NCBI RefSeq assembly: GCF_000265365.1 | Contig: NC_018011.1 | Coordinates: 1,860,001-1,924,000, forward strand | Direction of reading: 5' to 3' | Source: Alistipes finegoldii DSM 17242 | GTDB lineage: Bacteria; Bacteroidota; Bacteroidia; Bacteroidales; Rikenellaceae | DNA length: 64,000 nucleotides | In this document: piece after piece, positions 1 through 8,136 of the stretch | How positions within the stretch are numbered: the first letter of the stretch is position 1 | How the letters are laid out: each line of letters begins with the position of its first letter | Translations under genes and position numbers: made by a program | Notes under the pieces: generated by a model | Told to the model about the DNA's origin: nothing | What the model saw: the letters and a program-made list of their open reading frames with translations, nothing else | Database searches by the model: none

Positions 1-405
1 GCGCAGTTTCTTGACCGTCTCCAGCACGCCGCGGGCGAAGAAGATGGCCCGCTCGTCGTTGTCCGGGAAAGGCTTGCCCTCCTCGTCGGTCAGCACGAAT
101 TTGCGCGAGAAGTAGTCGTCGTTGTCGATGAAATAGATCTGTACGCGGGCTGCGGGGATGGACGCGACCTTGATGATGAGCTGGTGGTCGTTGTCGTCGA
201 TGATCAGGTTCATGCCCGACAGGCGGATCACCTCGTGGAGCTGGTGCCGGCGTTCGTTGATGCAGCCGTAACGCGGCATGAACGTGCGTATTTCATTCCC
301 ACGCTCCTGCATCGCCTGCGTGAGAGCGCGGCAAAGTCCGGAGCTTTCCGTCTCTGGAAGATACGGGGTAATCTCCTGACAGACGTACAGAATCTTATTT
401 GCCAT
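1..405 (-). CDS. glycogen/starch synthase-like glycosyltransferase (partial, N-terminal part)
   Basis: Only the first 135 codons are in the window; the gene runs off the left edge. The protein starts MANKILYVCQEITPYLP and continues with RTFMPRYGCINERR and LHEVIRLSGMNLIIDD. This matches the N-terminal starch-synthase catalytic domain of the GT5-like glycogen synthases of Bacteroidales. Such enzymes transfer glucose from a nucleotide sugar onto a growing alpha-1,4-glucan in the cytoplasm. The ATG at 405 is the first start after a TAnnTTTG-type promoter about 100 bases upstream. The gene is separated from queA by a spacer and has its own promoter. The catalytic GT-B C-terminal half cannot be checked here. 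Confidence 0.8.
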   Translation of the reverse strand, partial: MANKILYVCQEITPYLPETESSGLCRALTQAMQERGNEIRTFMPRYGCINERRHQLHEVIRLSGMNLIIDDNDHQLIIKVASIPAARVQIYFIDNDDYFSRKFVLTDEEGKPFPDNDERAIFFARGVLETVKKLR

Positions 406-508
406 GGTTCGAGTGTTTTGTCTTTGGACTTCCGTTTTCGCCGCCTTGTATGCTCCGGACGGGGCCGGAGCGGTCCGGGCTTGGCGGAAACGGCCGCTAT
501 CTGTTTTG

Positions 509-516
509 CAAAGATA
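509..516 (-). promoter_or_regulatory. Bacteroidetes -7 box for the glycogen synthase gene
   Basis: CAAAGATA on the plus strand reads TATCTTTG on the minus strand, a full match to the Bacteroidetes -7 consensus TAnnTTTG. It lies about 105 bases upstream of the glycogen synthase start and just downstream of the queA stop. No clear TTTG -33 element was seen. Confidence 0.6.
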
Positions 517-527
517 GTGAAAAAATC

Positions 528-1577
528 TTAAAGAATGAGCATCGCGTCGCCGTAAGTGCCGAATCGGTATCCTTCCTCCTTGGCCACCTTGTAGGCGTTC
601 ATGACCGTTTCGTAGCCGCCGAAAGCCGCAACCATCATCAGCTGCGTGGAGTAGGGCAGGTGGAAGTTGGTCACCATGGCGTCGGCCACCGTGAATTCGT
701 AGGGCGCGAAGATGAATTTGTTGGTCCAGCCCTCCATCGGCTTGATCATGCCGTTGGTCGAGACGGCCGTTTCGACGGTCCGCATGACGGTGGTGCCGAT
801 GGCGACGATCTTGTGTCCGTCGCGTTTGGCCGAATTGACCGCTTCGGCGGCTTCGTCCGTCACGAAGAACTGCTCGGAATCCATCTTGTGTTTCGAGAGG
901 TCCTCGACGTCCACCGTGCGGAAGTTGCCCAGACCGACGTGCAGCGTGATGAAGGACTTGTCGATGCCCTTGATCTCCATGCGCTTCATCAGGTGCTTGG
1001 AGAAGTGCATGCCGGCCGTCGGGGCGGCCACGGCGCCTTCGTGCCGGGCGAAGATCGTCTGGTAGCGCTCGGCGTCCTCCGGCTCGACCTTGTCGCGCAC
1101 CCACTTGGGCAGCGGGGTCTCGCCCAGACTGAAAAGCGCCTGCTTGAACTCCTCGTAGGAGCCGTCGAACAGGAAACGCAGCGTGCGGCCGCGCGAAGTG
1201 GTGTTGTCGATCACCTCGGCAACCAGCAGGTCGTCGTCGCCGAAGTAGAGCTTGTTGCCGATGCGGATCTTGCGCGCAGGATCGACCAACACGTCCCACA
1301 GGCGCAGTTCGCGGTTCAGCTCGCGCAGCAGGAAGATCTCGATCTCGGCGCCGGTCTTCTCCTTGTTGCCGTACAGACGGGCCGGGAAGACCTTGGTGTC
1401 GTTGAAGACGAAGAGGTCCTTTTCGTCGAAATACTCGATGATATCCTTGAAGATGCGGTGTTCGACGGTGCCTTTGGCGCGGTTGATGACCATCAGGCGC
1501 GAGTCGTCCCGGTTTTCCGTCGGATGTTTCGCCAGCATTTCGGGGGCGAATTCGTACCCGTATTGTGATAATTTCAT
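528..1577 (-). CDS. queA: S-adenosylmethionine:tRNA ribosyltransferase-isomerase QueA
   Basis: QueA transfers and isomerises the ribosyl group of SAM onto 7-aminomethyl-7-deazaguanine in tRNA, forming epoxyqueuosine at the wobble position. The 349-residue protein has the family's normal length. Recognisable blocks are MKLSQYGYEFAPEMLAKHP, DLFVFNDTKVFPARL near residue 55, and VAAPTAGMHFS followed by LHVGLGNFRTV in the middle. The gene lies about 64 bases downstream of truB on the same strand and is the likely last gene of the operon that begins with the YfhO-like gene. The spacer after its stop carries the promoter of the next gene. Confidence 0.95.
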   Translation of the reverse strand: MKLSQYGYEFAPEMLAKHPTENRDDSRLMVINRAKGTVEHRIFKDIIEYFDEKDLFVFNDTKVFPARLYGNKEKTGAEIEIFLLRELNRELRLWDVLVDPARKIRIGNKLYFGDDDLLVAEVIDNTTSRGRTLRFLFDGSYEEFKQALFSLGETPLPKWVRDKVEPEDAERYQTIFARHEGAVAAPTAGMHFSKHLMKRMEIKGIDKSFITLHVGLGNFRTVDVEDLSKHKMDSEQFFVTDEAAEAVNSAKRDGHKIVAIGTTVMRTVETAVSTNGMIKPMEGWTNKFIFAPYEFTVADAMVTNFHLPYSTQLMMVAAFGGYETVMNAYKVAKEEGYRFGTYGDAMLIL

Positions 1578-1641
1578 GGTGAAAAAATACTCTTTTTACG
1601 TCTTAAAAACAAAACAGATTATTTTCTATACGCAAAAAAGT

Positions 1642-2358
1642 CTATTTTGTTTCAAGTTCCTCCAACTTTTTGAGAAATTCTTCGAATTCAAAGGCTTTTT
1701 CGAGCGTAAAGCCGCCGCTGCGGGTGCGGCGCAGCGACGTCAGGTGGGCGCCGCTTTCGAGCGCCTGTCCGATTTCGTGGGCCAGCGAGCGGATGTAGGT
1801 GCCTTTGCTGCACCGCACGCGGATGCGGATGCGGGGAAGGTCGTACTCCAGCAGTTCCAGTTCGTAGATGTTGACCGTCGCCTTGCGCATCGTGACCTCC
1901 TCGCCGGCGCGGGCCAGCTCGTAGGCGCGCGTGCCGTCGATCTTCTTGGCCGAGTAGACGGGAGGCTCCTGAAGCCGCTCGCCCGTGAGCGAAGAGAGGG
2001 CTGCGAGGACCTTTTCGCGCGTGATATGTTCGGTGGGGAAGGTGCGGTCGACGGGGTGTTCGAGGTCGTAGCTGGGGGTCGTGGCGCCCAGCATCACGTC
2101 GGCGACGTACTCCTTCTCCTCGGCCTGCAGCGCATCGACCATCTTGGTGGCGCGGCCGATGCAGACCAGCAGGATGCCGGTGGCGAGCGGATCGAGCGTG
2201 CCGGCGTGGCCCACCTTGATTTTCCGGTAGCCGAGGCGGCGCAGCGTGAATTTGATTTTGCGGACCACATCGGTCGAGGTCCAGCGCAGGGGCTTGTCCA
2301 GTACGGCGATATAACCCTCTTCGAAGTTGAGACCCCGCAGGTCGATCGGTTCTTTCAT
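1642..2358 (-). CDS. truB: tRNA pseudouridine(55) synthase TruB
   Basis: TruB makes pseudouridine 55 in the T-loop of tRNAs. The 238-residue protein starts MKEPIDLRGLNFEEGYIAVL. It holds the family motif KVGHAGTLDPLATGIL with the catalytic aspartate at residue 56, and YSAKKIDGTRAYELAR in the middle. An open frame extends upstream into uppP, but the ATG at 2358 is chosen because homology begins there and it overlaps the uppP stop as TAATG, a sign of translational coupling. The PUA domain of the longest family members appears short or absent. Confidence 0.93.
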   Translation of the reverse strand: MKEPIDLRGLNFEEGYIAVLDKPLRWTSTDVVRKIKFTLRRLGYRKIKVGHAGTLDPLATGILLVCIGRATKMVDALQAEEKEYVADVMLGATTPSYDLEHPVDRTFPTEHITREKVLAALSSLTGERLQEPPVYSAKKIDGTRAYELARAGEEVTMRKATVNIYELELLEYDLPRIRIRVRCSKGTYIRSLAHEIGQALESGAHLTSLRRTRSGGFTLEKAFEFEEFLKKLEELETK

Positions 2359-3149
2359 TAACAGAAATAGCTTAGGATGGATACGAGGCCCGCGGCGGCG
2401 CAGTAGAGCGCGAACCAGATGAGTTTGCCCCGCTTGACGATTTCGATCATGAATTTGCAGGCCAGACAGCCCGTGACGAACGAGGCGAGGAAGCCTGCGG
2501 CGAGAGGACCGGCGGCCACGCCGGCCGTGAGGTCGCCGCTGACGGCTTCGAGCAGCGTCTCGCCCAGAATCGGAGCCAGCACCATCAGGAACGAGAATTG
2601 CGCCACGGCGGCTTTTTTGTTGCCCAGCAAGAGGCCCGTGGCGATGGTCGTGCCCGAACGCGAAAGGCCCGGCATGGCGGCGCAGGCCTGCGCAAGGCCG
2701 ATGATGAAGGCGTCGCGGTAGGAGATGGTCTCCTTCTGGCGGGGTTTGGCGTAATAGGCGAAAGCCAGCAGTGCGGCCGTCAGCAGCAGCATGGCGCCCA
2801 CGATCACGAGGATATAGGGGGCGTCGAGCAGGGCGTTGATCCGCTCCTTGAACAGGAAGCCGACGAAGCCGATGGGAATCATCGAGAGCACGAGTTTGAG
2901 CACGTAGGCCTGCTCGGCGTTGAAACGGCGCGAGAAGAGACCCTTCAGGAGACGCCACACCTCGCTCCAGAGTACGACGATGGTGCTCAGGACGGTGGCG
3001 GCGTGGAGCGCCACGTCGAAGGTGAGGTTCTCTTCGAGCTCGACGCCCAGCAGCTCTTTGGCGATCTGGAGGTGGCCGCTGCTCGAAACGGGCAGAAATT
3101 CGGTGATGCCCTGCACGATGCCGAGCAGGATGGCTTGTAGAGTGTCCAT
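2358..3149 (-). CDS. uppP: undecaprenyl-diphosphate phosphatase UppP (BacA)
   Basis: UppP dephosphorylates undecaprenyl diphosphate to recycle the lipid carrier used for peptidoglycan and surface glycans. The 263-residue, multi-pass inner-membrane protein carries both family signatures: ITEFLPVSSSGHL near the N-terminus, with the conserved glutamate at residue 17, and MPGLSRSGTTIATGLLLGN around residues 159-178. About eight hydrophobic segments can be seen. It sits between a DUF3098 gene and truB and overlaps the truB start by one base. High UppP activity is classically linked with bacitracin tolerance. Confidence 0.95.
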   Translation of the reverse strand: MDTLQAILLGIVQGITEFLPVSSSGHLQIAKELLGVELEENLTFDVALHAATVLSTIVVLWSEVWRLLKGLFSRRFNAEQAYVLKLVLSMIPIGFVGFLFKERINALLDAPYILVIVGAMLLLTAALLAFAYYAKPRQKETISYRDAFIIGLAQACAAMPGLSRSGTTIATGLLLGNKKAAVAQFSFLMVLAPILGETLLEAVSGDLTAGVAAGPLAAGFLASFVTGCLACKFMIEIVKRGKLIWFALYCAAAGLVSILSYFC

Positions 3150-3208
3150 TTACGGATAAGCGGGGTTATGAGTCGTCGCGGCGAATGCCGGACCTTGGGT
3201 TGCGTGAA

Positions 3209-3466
3209 TTATTTGTATCTTTTCAGGATGGCGTAGATTTCGATCACGAATCCGCCGATCACCAGAATCGGGGCCAGCGTGATGCGGCGCCATGAGAACA
3301 TCGCGTAGTTGAACTGGTCGGGCGAATCGCTGCCGCCGCCGGCCATCAGCACGAAGCCCAGCAGGATCACGGCGAAGCCGATCGCCAGCAGGACGTAGTT
3401 GCGGCGGGTAAGCGGCATTTTGGGGGGTTCCTGCTCCGCAGGGGTGTTCTTATTCGCTTTTTTCAT
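3209..3466 (-). CDS. DUF3098 small membrane protein
   Basis: This 85-residue protein has a polar N-terminus of about 23 residues, then two hydrophobic segments (RRNYVLLAIGFAVILLGFVL and APILVIGGFVIEIYAIL) around a GGGSDSPDQFNYAMFSWRR loop. It matches the DUF3098 family of Bacteroidetes, whose function is unknown. Its ATG directly abuts the ftsX stop codon, and it precedes uppP. This neighbourhood with the division and envelope genes ftsX and uppP suggests, but does not prove, a role in cell envelope or division. Confidence 0.85.
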   Translation of the reverse strand: MKKANKNTPAEQEPPKMPLTRRNYVLLAIGFAVILLGFVLMAGGGSDSPDQFNYAMFSWRRITLAPILVIGGFVIEIYAILKRYK

Positions 3467-4348
3467 TTAATAAAGGTATATCTTGTTCGACTTCATGTTG
3501 ACGAATTTGTTGAGGGCCGCGACGGTGAAGAGTCCCGATATGACGACGCCGCCCGCAATCATCGCGCCGAGGATGATGGCGATTTTGCCGCTCTCGGCGA
3601 TGGTCGTCAGTTCGGGGACCGCTTCGTTGAGTCCGAAGACCGAAAGCCCGAACAGCAGCGAGGCCCCCAGTCCGGCCAGTATGCCCTGCGTGATGCTGCT
3701 GCCGAGGAAGGGCTTCATGATGAACCACTTGGTAGCTCCGACGAGCTTCATCGTGTTGATCAGATAGCGTTTCGAGAAGATCGCCAGCCGGATGGTGTTG
3801 CTCAGCAGGATCAGCGAGATGATCAGCAGCGCGCCGCCGAAAAGCAGCAGGACGAGCCGGATTTTGCCCACCGTGGCGTGCAGCCGCTCGGCCATCAGCG
3901 CGGGATAGCTGACCCGCTCGACGCCCGCGATGCCGGAGACGGAGGCGATGAAGCCGTCGAGGAGCTCCTTGTCGGCCGACTCGGCCGTGAGGGTCAGCTC
4001 GAACGAGTCGAGCAGCGGATTTTCGTCGAGAATCTCCTCGAATTCGCTTTCGAACATCTTGCGGAATTCGGCGTCGTCGGCCTTCTCCTCCTTCGTGACA
4101 TAGGCGACGGTCGCGACCAGCTCCTCGGCGGTGAGCCGTTTGTTGATCGTTTCGCGCTGCTGGTCCGAGATGCCGTTTTGCAGTTCGACGGTGACGGCGA
4201 TGCTCTCCTGCAGGGTCTGGGCGACCTTCATCGCGGCGACCATCAGGTAGCCTACCGACCCCAGCAGGAACAGTACGAGCATGATGCTGACGGTCGATAC
4301 GATATAGGAGTTGCGGACTTTTCGTTTAAGTCTCTTGTCGTCTTTCAT
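3467..4348 (-). CDS. ftsX: cell division ABC transporter permease-like protein FtsX
   Basis: FtsX is the membrane partner of FtsE and couples the divisome to peptidoglycan hydrolases. The 293-residue protein has the FtsX layout. It opens with a short basic cytoplasmic tail (MKDDKRLKRKVRNSYIVS). One membrane helix at about residues 17-40 is followed by an extracytoplasmic domain to about residue 165, then three further helices with the LVGATKWFIMKPFL motif typical of FtsX/MacB permeases. It starts four bases after the YfhO-like gene ends and abuts the DUF3098 gene. No ftsE lies beside it, which is common in Bacteroidetes. Confidence 0.9.
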   Translation of the reverse strand: MKDDKRLKRKVRNSYIVSTVSIMLVLFLLGSVGYLMVAAMKVAQTLQESIAVTVELQNGISDQQRETINKRLTAEELVATVAYVTKEEKADDAEFRKMFESEFEEILDENPLLDSFELTLTAESADKELLDGFIASVSGIAGVERVSYPALMAERLHATVGKIRLVLLLFGGALLIISLILLSNTIRLAIFSKRYLINTMKLVGATKWFIMKPFLGSSITQGILAGLGASLLFGLSVFGLNEAVPELTTIAESGKIAIILGAMIAGGVVISGLFTVAALNKFVNMKSNKIYLY

Positions 4349-4352
4349 AGTC

Positions 4353-6842
4353 TTATGCCTTTTTCTTGCGGAAACAGTATGTCAGTGCCGCGGCGGCGCC
4401 GAGCAGGATCAGGAGCGACGAGACGAGCGTCACGGCCTCGGCCGCGGCCCAGCCCGGAGCGCGGAACCGCCACTCGACGGTGTGCCGGCCGGCGGGCAGT
4501 TTCATGGCGCGCAGGATGTAGTCGGCCCGGAAGCCGGGCATCGCCTCGCCGTCGACGTAGGCCGTCCAGCCGTGGTCGTAGAATATCTCCGAGAATACGG
4601 CGACCGACTCTTCGGGGGCCGTGTATTCGTATTTCTGGTAGTTGGGACGGTACTCCGTGAGCGCGATGCCGCGCACGAGCGTCGTATCCGCCTGTCCGCC
4701 CGCCTGCCACTCCTCGGCGAACGCCTTGTCGGCGGGGGCGGCGACGGCCGTCGTTTTCAGATCGACGCTGCCCAAGAGGTCGATTTCCTGCTGCGGGGTG
4801 TCGGCTGCGACGATCCCATCGACGAACCACGCCGGACCGTTTGCCGTCGCGCGGCGCACGGCCTGCGGCTGTCCGTCGTCGCCGGGGACGATCAGGTAGC
4901 GGGTGTTGAGCATGTCGAGCACCGCGTCGTTGCGGTAGCTCAGGTAGCGGTCGATCAGGTCCTGATAGCGGGCCAGCTTGGCGCCGTGGTAGCCGCCGAC
5001 CGAACGGTGGAAATAGGAGGTCGTGGCGTCCTGAAACGGGCTGACCGTGAGGTTGAGGACGCGGAAGCCCGGATCCTTGTCGGCCAAGATCGCCTTGTCG
5101 GCGGCCGTGGCCGTGATCTGCCGGCGGCGCGCCGAAATGAAGTCGTCGTGCGAGAGGAACCGCAGGTCCACGGGAACGAGGTCGAGCAGCATCACCGCGC
5201 CGAGCAGCGCCGTGAGTGCGTATTTGTTGATTCTGCGCAGGGCGAACAGCGCCACGCCGCCCGCGGCGAGCAGGATCATCAGCAGCGAACGCCATGCGTC
5301 GGCCTGCATCATCGAAGCGCGTTCGGCGGCCATGGCGTCGGCCGTGGCGATGCCCATTTCGGCGTCCATGCCCCGGTCGAGGTATTCCTGCATGTTGTTG
5401 GCTTTGAGTATCTGGTGGAACTGCTCGGTCATCATCGCCGCGCTCTCTTCGCGGCCGAAGTCGAAGAGCGAGCCGCCCGCGACGGCCAGCAGCAGGCAGA
5501 GGCCCCCCGTGACGCCCGCGGCCCAGCCGAGGGCCTTGAAGAGCCGCCGGCGCGGAATTTCGTCGCGCCAGAGCCGCATCAGCGCCAGTGCGCCGAGCAG
5601 GGGAACCGTCCACTGCACGACGACGAGGGCCATCGAGACGGTGCGGAATTTATTGTAGCCGGGGAGCCAGTCGAAGGCCAGCTCGGTGAACCACATCAGG
5701 TTGCGGCCCCATGCCAGCAGGAGCGTCAGCGCCGAGACCGCTACGATCCACCACTTGTTGCGGCCCCGGACCAGCGCGACGCCCAGTGCGGCGAGGAAGA
5801 TCGCCGCGGCGCCGAGGTAGGTCGGACCGCCGGTATAGGGCTGCGTTCCCCAGTAGGCGGGCAGCTGCTGCGCGGCGCCCCGCAGTCCGTAGTCGTTGAG
5901 CACGGCGGCCACTTCGCCGTCGGGGGCGAAGGCCGTGCCCGATTCGCGGCCCATGAAGTCGGGAACCAGCAGGTTGAGACTCTCCGTGCGGCCGTAGCTC
6001 CACGCCGTGGCGTAGTCGAGGGCCAGTCCGTTTTTGGACGTCTCGGCGGTCGAAGCCAGCTCGGAGCCGCCGCGCATGGTCTCCTTGGAGTGTTTGGCCG
6101 TGTACCAGAGGGGCGAGAAGTTCGAGCCGACGGCCAGCAGGCCCGCGGCGGCGAGCACGGCGGTGCGGAGCGCGAAATTCCGGAAATGCTTCTCCCGGAA
6201 GGCCGTGACACCTTCGCTGATCCAGAAGGCGGCCATCGCCAGCAGGAAATAGTAGGTGATCTGCGGGTGGTTGGCGCCGATTTCGAGCGACGCCGTGAGC
6301 GCCGTGAGCGCGCCTCCGGCCCACATGTTGCCCCGCAGGGTCATCCACGCGCCGCCCATCATCAGCGGGGCGTAGACCAGCGCCCACATCTTGGTGATGT
6401 GGCCTGCGCCGATGATGAGCAGGAAATAGGTCGAAAGGCCGTAGGCCAGCGACGCGACGACGCCCACCCACGGATTGACGCCGAAGATCAGCAGCATGAG
6501 CCACATGGCCGTCATGGCGAAAAAGAGGAAGGCGGCGGGGGTGTCGATGATCTTGACGACCCGGCCGAGGGTGTTCTTGACGAGCTGCGCCGGGTAGGCC
6601 ACGTTGATCAGGTAGGCGGGCATGCCGCCGAACATGCGGCCCGTCCACTGGGGATCTTCGCCCGTGGCTTCGCGCATGTCGTTGATATCCTTGGCCATGC
6701 CGTCGTACTGCACGACGTCGTGCTGGGGCAGCACCTCGCCGCGGAACTGCGGGGCGAAGTAGACTGCGCTCACCACGAAGAAGAGCGCGAGGGCCGCCGC
6801 GGCCGGCAGCAGCCGGCGTATGATCGTTTTCGAAGATTCCAT
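4353..6842 (-). CDS. YfhO-like multi-pass membrane protein
   Basis: This 829-residue protein is rich in hydrophobic helices (more than ten by eye) and starts MESSKTIIRRLLPAAAALALF. It contains QHDVVQYDGMAKDIND and TGRMFGGMPAYLINVAYP, hallmarks of the YfhO family (GT-C-like membrane proteins). A soluble C-terminal part follows, with YDHGWTAYVDG and a final helix. Family members in Gram-positives help glycosylate lipoteichoic acid. In Bacteroidetes the role is unknown, and glycosylation from a lipid-linked sugar is an inference. It is the first gene of the operon leading through ftsX to queA. Confidence 0.85.
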   Translation of the reverse strand: MESSKTIIRRLLPAAAALALFFVVSAVYFAPQFRGEVLPQHDVVQYDGMAKDINDMREATGEDPQWTGRMFGGMPAYLINVAYPAQLVKNTLGRVVKIIDTPAAFLFFAMTAMWLMLLIFGVNPWVGVVASLAYGLSTYFLLIIGAGHITKMWALVYAPLMMGGAWMTLRGNMWAGGALTALTASLEIGANHPQITYYFLLAMAAFWISEGVTAFREKHFRNFALRTAVLAAAGLLAVGSNFSPLWYTAKHSKETMRGGSELASTAETSKNGLALDYATAWSYGRTESLNLLVPDFMGRESGTAFAPDGEVAAVLNDYGLRGAAQQLPAYWGTQPYTGGPTYLGAAAIFLAALGVALVRGRNKWWIVAVSALTLLLAWGRNLMWFTELAFDWLPGYNKFRTVSMALVVVQWTVPLLGALALMRLWRDEIPRRRLFKALGWAAGVTGGLCLLLAVAGGSLFDFGREESAAMMTEQFHQILKANNMQEYLDRGMDAEMGIATADAMAAERASMMQADAWRSLLMILLAAGGVALFALRRINKYALTALLGAVMLLDLVPVDLRFLSHDDFISARRRQITATAADKAILADKDPGFRVLNLTVSPFQDATTSYFHRSVGGYHGAKLARYQDLIDRYLSYRNDAVLDMLNTRYLIVPGDDGQPQAVRRATANGPAWFVDGIVAADTPQQEIDLLGSVDLKTTAVAAPADKAFAEEWQAGGQADTTLVRGIALTEYRPNYQKYEYTAPEESVAVFSEIFYDHGWTAYVDGEAMPGFRADYILRAMKLPAGRHTVEWRFRAPGWAAAEAVTLVSSLLILLGAAAALTYCFRKKKA

Positions 6843-6954
6843 ATTTCAAGTCGTTATCCGGTGGCCGGAGACCGTGCAGACTCAGGGCGGAAGCCGCGTG
6901 CGGTCCGCATTCCGCCGGGGCGCACGCTGTCTGAGTGAACGTGTTAAGCCTTCG

Positions 6955-6962
6955 CAAAGGTA
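6955..6962 (-). promoter_or_regulatory. -7 box for the YfhO-ftsX-uppP-truB-queA operon
   Basis: CAAAGGTA on the plus strand reads TACCTTTG on the minus strand and fits TAnnTTTG. It lies about 113 bases upstream of the YfhO-like start and faces away from the -7 box of the prenyl synthase, so this is a divergent promoter region. Confidence 0.6.
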
Positions 6963-7005
6963 CGAAAAAACATTTACTTGACGAGCGGCGATTGCGAAAA
7001 ATCAC

Positions 7006-7013
7006 TATCTTTG
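7006..7013 (+). promoter_or_regulatory. -7 box for the polyprenyl synthetase gene
   Basis: TATCTTTG is a full match to TAnnTTTG. It is about 97 bases upstream of the ATG at 7110 and about 44 bases from the opposing TACCTTTG box, so the two promoters are back to back. Confidence 0.6.
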
Positions 7014-7109
7014 CCAAAGATATGCGGCGACCCGGTGTGCGGGGCATTTCCCGAACAGGCCTTCGCTCCGGGCCGTGTTGCGTCCGTTGCCGCGAACAGA
7101 ATAGGCTTT

Positions 7110-8099
7110 ATGATTACACTCGATACGATCCGCAAACCCGTGACTGCGGAACTGGAGGCGTTCGACGAATTCGTCGATCGTCAGTTTACGGCCGAGGGGG
7201 AACTGCTCTCCGACATGCTGCGTTACGCCCTGTCGTCGCGCGGCAAAGGCATCCGGCCGCTGCTGGTGCTGTTGTCGGCCGCGATGAATTCGCCGGTGGC
7301 GGAGGCGGCCAAGGGGCGCCGGGTCCATCTGGCAGCCATGCTCGTGGAGATGATTCACGTGGCGTCGCTGATTCACGACGACGTGATCGACGAAGCCGAC
7401 ATGCGCCGCGGCAAGCCGTCGGCCAATGCGCGCTGGCAGTCGCACAAGGCGGTGATTCTGGGCGACTACATTCTGGCCCGCAACCTGAGCATCGGCCTGA
7501 CGAGCGGTCAGTTCGATCTGGTGACGCACGTCTGCGGGTCGATGGCGGCGCTCTGCGAGGGCGAGGTGCTGCAAAGCGAGTGCGCCGAAAAACATACCAT
7601 GACGCGGCAGGCGTACCTCGACATCATCTATAAGAAGACGGCGTGCCTGATCGGCGTCAGCGCTTCGGCGGGGGCGATGGCGGTGGGCGCTTCGCAGCAG
7701 AAGGTGGCCCTGATGCGCCGCTTCGGCGAGGCCGTGGGCATGGCTTTCCAGATACAGGACGACATTCTCGACTACACGCGCACGGCGCATACGGGAAAAC
7801 CTGCCAACAACGACCTGCGCGAGGGCAAGATCACCCTGCCGCTGCTGGCCGTGCTGGACAAGGCGCCGGCCGAACGCTGCACCGAACTGCTGGAGCGGCT
7901 GGCCTGCTGTCACGACGACGAGGAGTCGGTGGAATACCTGCAGCGTACGGTCGAGAACGAAGGCGGACTGACCTTCGCCGCCGAGGTGATGCGCAGCTAT
8001 ATCGCGCGGGCCGTGGAGATGCTCTCGGAATACGAGGCGTCGGATTACCGTACGGCGCTGGCGAACCTCTGCGCCTACATCGCCGAACGGGACCGGTAA
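7110..8099 (+). CDS. polyprenyl synthetase (octaprenyl-type trans-prenyltransferase)
   Basis: This family condenses isopentenyl diphosphate units onto an allylic starter to make the long all-trans chain of menaquinone. The 329-residue protein starts MITLDTIRKPVTAELEAFDEF. It carries both aspartate-rich Mg-binding motifs: IHDDVIDEADMRRG near residue 85 and FQIQDDILDYT near residue 215. GKGIRPLLVLLSA marks the first substrate region. The frame is open further upstream, but the promoter lies inside that extension, so the ATG at 7110 is preferred. Exact chain length cannot be read from sequence. Confidence 0.9.
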   Translation: MITLDTIRKPVTAELEAFDEFVDRQFTAEGELLSDMLRYALSSRGKGIRPLLVLLSAAMNSPVAEAAKGRRVHLAAMLVEMIHVASLIHDDVIDEADMRRGKPSANARWQSHKAVILGDYILARNLSIGLTSGQFDLVTHVCGSMAALCEGEVLQSECAEKHTMTRQAYLDIIYKKTACLIGVSASAGAMAVGASQQKVALMRRFGEAVGMAFQIQDDILDYTRTAHTGKPANNDLREGKITLPLLAVLDKAPAERCTELLERLACCHDDEESVEYLQRTVENEGGLTFAAEVMRSYIARAVEMLSEYEASDYRTALANLCAYIAERDR

Positions 8100-8136
8100 A
8101 CCGGAAAACTCATTAACCTAAATTTCATAAAACTCA

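Noticed and set aside
4311..6938. 875-codon plus-strand open frame opposite the YfhO-like gene
   Set aside because: The complement strand encodes a clear multi-pass membrane protein. The plus-strand translation is Arg/Gly/His/Glu-rich without motifs, typical of antisense shadows in GC-rich genomes.
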